This document shows, piece after piece, positions 29,888 to 36,856 of a stretch of DNA of 36,856 nt. This DNA is from Pseudomonadaceae bacterium (GTDB lineage Bacteria > Pseudomonadota > Gammaproteobacteria > Pseudomonadales > Halomonadaceae), in assembly GCA_012727935.1 (NCBI GenBank), contig JAAYGA010000168.1, positions 1 through 36,856 on the forward strand, given 5' to 3'. Under the pieces are notes generated by a model. That model searched no databases and had not been told where the DNA came from. It saw only the letters and a list, made by a program, of their open reading frames with translations. How positions within the stretch are numbered: the first letter of the stretch is position 1; every line of letters starts with the position of its first letter. The translations under genes were made by a program, and so were the position numbers.

Positions 29888-30689
29888 CCTGCATTCTAAG
29901 GGGTAAAAGCTGTCCTTCGGTTAGCTTAAGGGCTTTTTCTAAACTCCGCCAAGTGTAATCTTGCGCCTTCACCGAAGCCGTTGCCAAAGCTTCGCCCCTG
30001 CCAAGTAAAGCAGCTAAAGCCGAAGCTAGCGTACAACCAGAGCCGTGATATTCGCCGTCTAAACGCTGCCAACGGTTAACAACTGGCTCGCTTGAAGCAG
30101 TGAAGAGCAAGTTTTTTACTGTGTGGGTTTGGTTGTGTGTGCCAGTTACTAGCACGGCTTTACAGCCCAGTTTAATAAGCTGCAAGGCTTTAAATTCAAT
30201 ACTGCCTTGGCCGGGAACTAACAAATCTAATTCGGGAAGGTTAGGGGTGATGACAGTACAAAAAGGTATTATCTGCTCTTTTAAATGGGCAATTAATTCT
30301 GCACTGCTAAACTCTGTGCCGCTGGTGCTGGCAAGCACTGGATCTAAAATTACCGGTATATCTGGAATGCGCTTTAGTAAGCTGGCTAGCGTTTCTTGAA
30401 TGGCTAAATTACCCAACACACCTAGCTTAATGGCGGCTGGCTGAAAGTCTGCCAAGAGGGTTTCTAACTGTTGTTGAAATGCTTCAATAGGCTGATAACT
30501 TACTTGCTTTATAAACTCGGTATTTTGTGCTGTTAAGCAAGTAATGAGTGTTAGCGGCCAAGTGCCTAAAGCCAATAAAGTTTGGGCATCGGCAATAATG
30601 CCTGCACCACCGGAAGGGTCATGCCCACCTATGGCTAAAACAGGCGGGTATTTTTTTTGAAAGTTAGGGTGAACCCCAAGCTTGATCAT
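29871..30689 (-). CDS. thiD: Hydroxymethylpyrimidine/phosphomethylpyrimidine kinase
   Basis: LAIGGHDPSGGAGIIADAQTLLALG, LDPVLASTSG, GEYHGSGCTLASALAALLGRG. Confidence 0.95.
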   Translation of the reverse strand: MIKLGVHPNFQKKYPPVLAIGGHDPSGGAGIIADAQTLLALGTWPLTLITCLTAQNTEFIKQVSYQPIEAFQQQLETLLADFQPAAIKLGVLGNLAIQETLASLLKRIPDIPVILDPVLASTSGTEFSSAELIAHLKEQIIPFCTVITPNLPELDLLVPGQGSIEFKALQLIKLGCKAVLVTGTHNQTHTVKNLLFTASSEPVVNRWQRLDGEYHGSGCTLASALAALLGRGEALATASVKAQDYTWRSLEKALKLTEGQLLPLRMQDVPHA

Positions 30690-30708
30690 AATTCAAACAT
30701 CCAACGCT

Positions 30709-31146
30709 TTACCAAGGCTTAATGACCGCAAGAAGCACTACAAAAATAAGTACAAAGACTGGCAGTTCATTAAAAAACCGATACCAAGTTTCGCTATGAT
30801 CATTTTTGTCTGCCGCTAAACGCCGTTGCAGCATACCACACCAAAAATGATAGATTATTAGCAGCGTTACTAAAACTAGCTTCAATTGCAGCCAAGTTTG
30901 TGAAAGGTAGCCTGCAAAGTTTAGGCTTAATAACCCTGTGCCTAACAGAACTACCGCCACCATTGAAGGGTTCATTATGCCCCTGTAAAGCTTACGCTCC
31001 ATAGTTTTGAAGCGTTCAACACCTTTAAGATCGCCCTCTGCTAGGGCTTGGGTGTGGTAGATAAATAGTCTGGGCAGGTAAAAAATGGCTGCGAACCAAG
31101 TGACAATAGCCATAATGTGAAAAGCTTTCAACCAGAGGTAAGCCAT
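30709..31146 (-). CDS. hemJ: HemJ-type protoporphyrinogen oxidase
   Basis: YLWLKAFHIMAIVTWFAAIFYLPRLFIYH, FKTMERKLYRGIMNPSM, RFFNELPVFVLIFVVLLAVIKPW. Confidence 0.88.
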   Translation of the reverse strand: MAYLWLKAFHIMAIVTWFAAIFYLPRLFIYHTQALAEGDLKGVERFKTMERKLYRGIMNPSMVAVVLLGTGLLSLNFAGYLSQTWLQLKLVLVTLLIIYHFWCGMLQRRLAADKNDHSETWYRFFNELPVFVLIFVVLLAVIKPW

Positions 31147-31321
31147 TTATTTTCCATGCGTTTGGTTAAAAAAGGAAGGATACCTTAACACTTGTTATAA
31201 AGGTAATAAGACTGACGGCAAAGGCATACTTGATAAGTATTTTTGTGTATTATTAACCCCAGAAATTAACATGCTAGGCTGTTCAATAAGCGAAAAACAA
31301 GCGAAAAGTTAGGAGAGTTAA

Positions 31322-32371
31322 GTGATAAAAATAGGTATCGTTGGTGGAACAGGCTATACCGGTGTTGAACTGCTAAGGCTCTTGGCTTCACACTCCAATG
31401 CTCGCGTCGATGTCATCACTTCACGCTCTGAAGCAGGCATGTGCGTTGCCGATATGTACCCCAATCTTCGTGGTCATTATTCTTATTTGTTTTTCAGTGA
31501 GCCAGAAGTTACTAAGCTTGCCGCTTGTGACGTGGTTTTCTTTGCAACACCTCACGGCGTGGCACATGCCCTTGCCAATGAATTACTAGAAGCCGGTACT
31601 AGGGTAATCGACCTTTCTGCCGACTTTAGATTACAAAACGCCGACGAATGGGCTAGCTGGTATGGCCAGCCACACGGTGCGCCTGAATTACTAGGTGAAG
31701 CCGTTTATGGCTTGCCAGAAGTTGCCCGCGAAAAAATTAAAACCGCACGGCTAGTGGCTGTGCCAGGTTGTTACCCTACCGCAGTACAGCTGGGCTTAAT
31801 TCCCCTGTTTGAACGCGGCCTAGTTGAAACCCAAGGCATTATTGCTGATTGTAAATCAGGTGTTTCTGGTGCGGGCCGTGGTGCGAATGTGGGTTCGCTG
31901 TTTTGTGAAGCTGGTGAAAGCATGAAAGCTTACGCTGTGGGTAAGCACAGGCATCACCCAGAAATAACGCAAGGTTTAACCGCTGCCGCAGGCCAAGCCG
32001 TTGGCCTAACCTTTGTGCCTCACTTAATACCCATGATACGCGGCATTCACGCCACACTTTATGTGCGTTTAACCAGCGAAAATCAAAAACTAACCGATGC
32101 TGAATTACAACAAGTTTTTGAAGAGCGTTATAAAAACGAACCTTGTGTTGATATGATGCCGTGGAATTCCTGCCCTGAAACGCGTAGTGTTCGCGGAGCA
32201 AATGTGTGTAGAATTGGACTGCACAGACCACAAGGCAGTGATTTACTCATTGTTCTTGCTGTTATTGACAACTTGGTTAAAGGTGCCAGCGGACAGGCAG
32301 TGCAAAATATGAATATTATGTTTGGTCAAGATGAGTTAGAAGGTTTGCGTTTTGCAGGCCTAATGCCCTGA
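31322..32371 (+). CDS. argC: N-acetyl-gamma-glutamyl-phosphate reductase
   Basis: GTG start; [52 protein letters not shown]. Confidence 0.97.
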   Translation: MIKIGIVGGTGYTGVELLRLLASHSNARVDVITSRSEAGMCVADMYPNLRGHYSYLFFSEPEVTKLAACDVVFFATPHGVAHALANELLEAGTRVIDLSADFRLQNADEWASWYGQPHGAPELLGEAVYGLPEVAREKIKTARLVAVPGCYPTAVQLGLIPLFERGLVETQGIIADCKSGVSGAGRGANVGSLFCEAGESMKAYAVGKHRHHPEITQGLTAAAGQAVGLTFVPHLIPMIRGIHATLYVRLTSENQKLTDAELQQVFEERYKNEPCVDMMPWNSCPETRSVRGANVCRIGLHRPQGSDLLIVLAVIDNLVKGASGQAVQNMNIMFGQDELEGLRFAGLMP

Positions 32372-32409
32372 CCTTTGTAACTGACTGAGCAGTTGGCGGA
32401 TATCGAAAA

Positions 32410-33147
32410 ATGAATAAAGGACAGGGAGAGCGCCTACAGATCGTTACTTACAATCCGATGCGGCGCTTTATTAATCGAATTATTGTCTTAGGTTTAATCC
32501 TTGCTTTAACAGCAAGCGGTTATTTCTATGGTCAATGGACAGTTTGGCACGAGTGCGGCTCTGCCGTTGTTGAACGCGACGACCTTAGAGAAAAAACCAA
32601 GCAACAGGAAAAAGAGCTAGTCGACTTAAGGCGCAGGGTGCTAGTAACAGAAAGCAGCAATGCAATAGACAAACAAACACACCAAGAAGTGCATCAAACC
32701 ATCTTAGATTTAAATGCCCATATTGGTAAGTTAGAAAATGAATTACATTTTTATCAGCGTGTTATGGCACCAGAAAAAGCAGATCAAGGTCTTAGAATTG
32801 ATCGCTTCGACATTAAGCCAACAGACAACCCTAAAGTGTTTGATTATCAACTAGTCATTACACAAGTAACTGATAACAACTCGTTTGTTGAAGGCCGTGC
32901 TTTAGTTAGCTTGGTTGGTGCGCGGGGGCAAACACTCAATGTAACCCTGCCACTAAAAGATGTTTCACCCGAAGTCGATGAGTTAAGCATAAGGTTTAGG
33001 TTCCGTTTCTTTCAGAACGTAGCTGGACAGATACACTTGCCCGAAGACTTTGTACCAGAAAGAGTACAGGTGATTTTGCAATCAATTGGAAGCAAAGCTA
33101 TGCGTATCGAAACAGAGTTTGGCTGGACTAGCCAGGAGGCAATTTAA
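32410..33147 (+). CDS. Membrane-anchored coiled-coil protein (DUF6776-like)
   Basis: One N-terminal TM, coiled-coil region, C-terminal beta domain; immediately upstream of bactofilin. Confidence 0.65.
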   Translation: MNKGQGERLQIVTYNPMRRFINRIIVLGLILALTASGYFYGQWTVWHECGSAVVERDDLREKTKQQEKELVDLRRRVLVTESSNAIDKQTHQEVHQTILDLNAHIGKLENELHFYQRVMAPEKADQGLRIDRFDIKPTDNPKVFDYQLVITQVTDNNSFVEGRALVSLVGARGQTLNVTLPLKDVSPEVDELSIRFRFRFFQNVAGQIHLPEDFVPERVQVILQSIGSKAMRIETEFGWTSQEAI

Positions 33148-33678
33148 ATGTTTGGAAAAAAATCTATGCCTACTAATAATTTTGACACTTTAATTTCAAG
33201 CAAGGCAGAAATTGTCGGTGATATTCATTTTTCTGGCGGGCTACATATCGACGGCAAGGTGTATGGAAACATTATTGCCGATGATGAATCTAAGGCAGTG
33301 CTAAGAGTAAGTGAAAAAGGTGCGGTTGAAGGCGAAGTGTCGGTTCCTCACCTTATCGTTAACGGCACCATTGTTGGCGACGTTCATTCTTGTGAACACC
33401 TAGAACTAGCAGCCAAAGCTGTTATTAAAGGCGATATCTTCTATAACACCGTAGAAATGGTGATGGGTTCTCAGGTTGATGGGCGTTTAGAACACCGCTA
33501 TAAAAGCAATAAAGGCAGTGAGAAAGCCAAAATGCCTAAGCAGGTAACCAAAGAAAAGCCTAAGTCACAGCTGCAAATTACTGACGAATCTAAGCCAGCC
33601 GAATTAAAAATGGCGACCAAGCCTAATCCTGCGGCCTCAGCTGACATTAAGCCTGCTTTAGATACTGCAAAAAAATAA
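33148..33678 (+). CDS. Bactofilin (polymer-forming cytoskeletal protein)
   Basis: GDIHFSGGLHIDGKVYGNI...VSEKGAVEGEVSVPHLIVNGTIVGDVHSCEHLELAAKAVIKGDIFYNTVEM beta-helix repeats. Confidence 0.93.
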   Translation: MFGKKSMPTNNFDTLISSKAEIVGDIHFSGGLHIDGKVYGNIIADDESKAVLRVSEKGAVEGEVSVPHLIVNGTIVGDVHSCEHLELAAKAVIKGDIFYNTVEMVMGSQVDGRLEHRYKSNKGSEKAKMPKQVTKEKPKSQLQITDESKPAELKMATKPNPAASADIKPALDTAKK

Positions 33679-33719
33679 GTGCTACTTTTTAGTTTGCTTT
33701 TTAGCTAGCCAATAAAAAC

Positions 33720-33754
33720 CAGCCACCCATTATTAAGCTTTTAATAGGTGGCTG
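33720..33754. terminator. Strong hairpin between bactofilin and erpA genes, orientation uncertain
   Basis: CAGCCACC (33720-33727) / GGTGGCTG (33747-33754) with inner AT pairing; T-rich flank is on the minus-strand side. Confidence 0.5.
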
Positions 33755-33805
33755 CTTGCTATTAGTAGAAAGCTAATTCTGAGTAGCTTATTAAGCCTCG
33801 CCGCT

Positions 33806-33838
33806 ATACTTGACTAGATTGCTAGGTTAAGTCAAACT
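33806..33838 (+). promoter_or_regulatory. Candidate IscR type-1-like site upstream of erpA
   Basis: ATACTTGACTAGATTGCTAGGTTAAGTCAAACT with inverted repeat TTGACT (33810-33815) / AGTCAA (33830-33835). Confidence 0.5.
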
Positions 33839-33865
33839 TTAGCCTAGTATATTGGAGTTAATTAT

Positions 33866-34219
33866 ATGACCTCTGTTGTAAGTTTTACTCCTCAACCACT
33901 ACTAATTACAGCTGCAGCAGTAAAAAAGGTGCAAAGGTTGGTTGAAGAAGAAAATAACCCTGAACTCAGCTTGCGTGTTTATGTTACTGGCGGCGGCTGT
34001 TCTGGCTTTCAGTATGGTTTTGATTTTGACGACCAAACCCAGCCAGACGACACCATCATAAAAGAACAGGGCGTGCGCTTTTTGCTAGACGAACTTAGCT
34101 ACCCCTACTTAAACGGCTCAACAGTCGATTACGTCGAAGGTTTAGAAGGCGCTAAATTCATCATAGTGAACCCTAACGCCTCAGCTACTTGTGGTTGCGG
34201 TTCTTCTTTTACTGTCTAA
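33866..34219 (+). CDS. erpA: A-type Fe-S carrier ErpA
   Basis: [20 protein letters not shown] and [16 protein letters not shown] with the three conserved Cys. Confidence 0.96.
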   Translation: MTSVVSFTPQPLLITAAAVKKVQRLVEEENNPELSLRVYVTGGGCSGFQYGFDFDDQTQPDDTIIKEQGVRFLLDELSYPYLNGSTVDYVEGLEGAKFIIVNPNASATCGCGSSFTV

Positions 34220-34271
34220 CTTCTAGTGAGTCGTTAAGCAACTAGCTAAAAAATACAGCTAAGAAAGATAG

Positions 34272-35411
34272 CTAAGCAGGATAAAACCCACCTAAAACCC
34301 TTTCCCCTTTAGCGCCGGTTACACTGGGCAGGTTACCGCTTTTATTATGGTAATGCCGCCAAGCCAGCCAAGCAAAAGCCGCTGCTTCAACGTCTTGGGG
34401 TGGAATACCCAAGGCTTCAGTGGAAGCCAAGGGGCGGGGGCTAGCCAGTTCAATAATTCTTGCCCTTAAAAAGCTGTTTTGCCAACCCCCTCCGCAAACA
34501 AATACCTCTGCTATTGCCTTAGGGTCAAGCATTCTTATTTGATCAACCAAAGAAACAGCGGTTACCTCAACCAGTGTTCTAAGCACGTCTTTGGCAGCAA
34601 ACTCACCGCTTCCTGAACAAGAGGCCAGCCAACTGCTTAGCTGTTGTGGGTTAAATAGCTCTCGCCCCGTGCTTTTGGGTGGTTTTCTGGCAAAATATTC
34701 GTTGGCTAAAATGGTGTTTAAAAGTGCAGGAATCACTTGGCCGCTGGCCGCCTGTTTGCCTTCAGCGTCAAAAGGCAACTGCCAATGCTGCTGGAACCAA
34801 GCATCTAATAACAAATTGGCAGGGCCAGTATCAAAGCCTATTACTGCTTGCTGTGGGTTGGCAGATAAAAGAAGAGCAGGCAAAAAAGTAAGATTAGCAA
34901 TGCCACCCAAGTTAATAATCACTCTATCTTTATTAGCCGAACGAAACACACTGTTATGAAACGCTGGCACTAAAGGTGCAGCCTGCCCACCGGCTGCTAA
35001 ATCGCGTCGCCTAAAATCGGCAATAACGTTTTTACCAGTTAATTCAGCTAGTAAACTTGGGTTTAATAGCTGTAAAGTATAGCTAGGCACTAAATTAGGC
35101 TGGTGTTCTAATGTTTGGCCATGACAGCCCATAGCTAAAGGTTGCTGGCTTTTGGGTAAATCAGCCAACAGCTGCAAAGCACAGTCAGCATAGAGGCGTG
35201 TTAAGCCATCTTCTGCCACGGCTAATTGGCGAAAAGTAAGCGTTTCAGAATGGGCTAAAAAAGTGAGCTGTTCTTTAAGTAACTTAGGCAGGTTAATAGA
35301 AGCACGCTTAAGCAGCTGGCTTGAACCCCCAGCCACATCAAAAGCAACCAGCACCCCATCCACTGCATCTAAGCTAGTACCAGACATCATGCCAATAAAA
35401 TGGCTGTTCAT
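34272..35411 (-). CDS. anmK: Anhydro-N-acetylmuramic acid kinase
   Basis: FIGMMSGTSLDAVDGVLV, GCHGQTLEHQP, VIADFRRRDLAAGGQAAPLVPAFH, INLGGIANLT, FDTGPANLLLDAW. Confidence 0.97.
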   Translation of the reverse strand: MNSHFIGMMSGTSLDAVDGVLVAFDVAGGSSQLLKRASINLPKLLKEQLTFLAHSETLTFRQLAVAEDGLTRLYADCALQLLADLPKSQQPLAMGCHGQTLEHQPNLVPSYTLQLLNPSLLAELTGKNVIADFRRRDLAAGGQAAPLVPAFHNSVFRSANKDRVIINLGGIANLTFLPALLLSANPQQAVIGFDTGPANLLLDAWFQQHWQLPFDAEGKQAASGQVIPALLNTILANEYFARKPPKSTGRELFNPQQLSSWLASCSGSGEFAAKDVLRTLVEVTAVSLVDQIRMLDPKAIAEVFVCGGGWQNSFLRARIIELASPRPLASTEALGIPPQDVEAAAFAWLAWRHYHNKSGNLPSVTGAKGERVLGGFYPA

Positions 35412-35574
35412 GCGAATTCCTTACGAAGCAGTTAGGCTTAACAAGCAGTTTGTAGGTGGTATACTTTGCCACAATTTAGGCTTCTAAACACGGCCAAGCA
35501 CCCATAAGTAGCGCCTATAGAATGGATAGAATGACACCAACTACAACAGTATTTATTGAAATTAAGGAAAGGTA

Positions 35575-36774
35575 ATGAGCAAGCAACAAGCCGCACTAGA
35601 AATTATTCGCCGTGGTACCCATGAAATACTAGTAGAAGAAGAACTAGTTAAAAAGTTAGCCCAAAACCGTCCATTAAGAGTTAAAGCTGGTTTTGACCCT
35701 ACCGCCCCTGATTTACACCTAGGCCACACGGTACTCATTAATAAGCTGCGTCAACTGCAAGACCTAGGCCACACAGTTTTGTTCTTAATTGGTGACTTCA
35801 CTGGCCGCATTGGTGACCCTTCAGGTAAAAACGTGACTCGCAAGCCGCTAACCGAAGCAGAAGTCATGGAAAATGCTCAAACCTATAAAGCACAGGTCTT
35901 CAAAATTTTAGACCCAGCTAAAACTGAGGTAGTATTTAACTCAGAGTGGATGAGCCGCATGACCGCCTCAGACCTAATTAGCCTAGCCGCCCAACAAACC
36001 GTGGCACGCATGTTGGAACGTGACGACTTTGAAAAGCGTTACAAGGGCAACCAACCTATCGCTATTCACGAATTTTTATACCCTTTAATACAAGGTTACG
36101 ATTCAGTTGCCCTGCAAGCAGATATTGAACTGGGCGGCACCGACCAAAAGTTCAACCTCTTAATGGGGCGTGAACTGCAAAAAAGTCATGGCGCAGAGCC
36201 GCAAGTGGTTATCACCATGCCTTTGCTTGAAGGTTTAGACGGCGTACAGAAAATGTCTAAGTCCTTAGGTAACTATGTGGGCATAGATGAAGCGCCAGGC
36301 GTTATGTTCAACAAACTGGTTTCTATGCCCGACAGCTTAATTTGGCGTTATTTTGAACTTCTTTCCTTTAAGAGCTTAGAAGCAATTGGCCAATTAAAGA
36401 AAGATGTAGCAGAGGGCGCTAACCCAAGAGACATTAAAATCCTTTTGGCACAGGAACTTATTACCCGCTTTCACGGTGAAGAAGCTGCCGCTAATGCTCA
36501 CAAATCGGCAGGCAACCGTTTAGAAGAAGGCGAACTGCCAGAAGACTTGCCTGAAATTGAACTAGATTTAGAAGGCGAAGCTGATCTACCCATTGCCGCA
36601 ATCATTAACCGTGCAGGCTTAACAGCCAATGGCGCACAGGCCAAAGATGCCGTTAAGCGTGGCGCTGTTAAGGTAAATCATCAAGTAGTCGATGAAAGCT
36701 TTCGCCTAGCCAAAGGCAGTGAACAAGTGATTCAAGTGGGTAAAACCAAGTACGCACAGGTTCGTTTAGTCTAA
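35575..36774 (+). CDS. tyrS: Tyrosyl-tRNA synthetase
   Basis: [56 protein letters not shown] (KMSKS), C-terminal S4 domain. Confidence 0.98.
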   Translation: MSKQQAALEIIRRGTHEILVEEELVKKLAQNRPLRVKAGFDPTAPDLHLGHTVLINKLRQLQDLGHTVLFLIGDFTGRIGDPSGKNVTRKPLTEAEVMENAQTYKAQVFKILDPAKTEVVFNSEWMSRMTASDLISLAAQQTVARMLERDDFEKRYKGNQPIAIHEFLYPLIQGYDSVALQADIELGGTDQKFNLLMGRELQKSHGAEPQVVITMPLLEGLDGVQKMSKSLGNYVGIDEAPGVMFNKLVSMPDSLIWRYFELLSFKSLEAIGQLKKDVAEGANPRDIKILLAQELITRFHGEEAAANAHKSAGNRLEEGELPEDLPEIELDLEGEADLPIAAIINRAGLTANGAQAKDAVKRGAVKVNHQVVDESFRLAKGSEQVIQVGKTKYAQVRLV

Positions 36775-36780
36775 TTTGTA

Positions 36781-36840
36781 AATTAATTACAAAAAGTACT
36801 TGCGTTATAAAAGTTAGTGCCTATAATACGCATCTCTTGT
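36781..36840 (+). promoter_or_regulatory. Strong sigma70 promoter at the right edge, probably for an rRNA operon
   Basis: TTGCGT (36800-36805) -16 bp- TATAAT (36822-36827) preceded by an A/T-rich UP-like stretch (AATTAATTACAAAAAG). Confidence 0.7.
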
Positions 36841-36856
36841 CAGGGAGGCCTTAGAA

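Noticed and set aside
1-36856. Possible CRISPR arrays, transposons, phage genes or dedicated defence systems
   Set aside because: No regularly spaced repeats, transposase, integrase or phage structural proteins were seen; gene content is housekeeping.

Overview
The window is mostly compact gammaproteobacterial core genome with Pseudomonas-like gene order. Blocks: azlCD; an FMN-binding glutamate synthase-like gene; a Tmm-like flavin monooxygenase; tRNA-Arg(CCG); a TlpA/DsbG thiol-redox pair; ubiCA; grpE-dnaK-dnaJ; thiolase; panD-panC-panB-folK-pcnB; cbrB-cbrA; dksA; an APH/AAA kinase fusion; hemL-thiE-thiD; hemJ; argC; bactofilin; erpA; anmK; tyrS. The most interesting element is not in the ORF track. 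The ~600 bp gap between cbrB and pcnB reads on the minus strand as a complete CrcZ-like Hfq/Crc-sequestering sRNA. It has a sigma54 -24/-12 promoter (TGGCAC-N5-CAGCA), upstream GTTAC/GTAAC sites suitable for CbrB, about eight A-rich AAYAAYAA-type motifs (several in predicted hairpin loops), and a perfect 14-bp terminator stem. Other items: an unlisted 57-aa membrane ORF 1 nt upstream of cbrA, a sigma32 promoter upstream of grpE whose -35 overlaps the stop of a small MvaT/H-NS-N-terminus-like ORF, a strong hairpin between dnaK and dnaJ, a Thr-to-Ile change in a highly conserved DnaK motif, an IscR-like site upstream of erpA, and an rrn-like promoter at the right edge. No CRISPR array, transposon or phage was seen.
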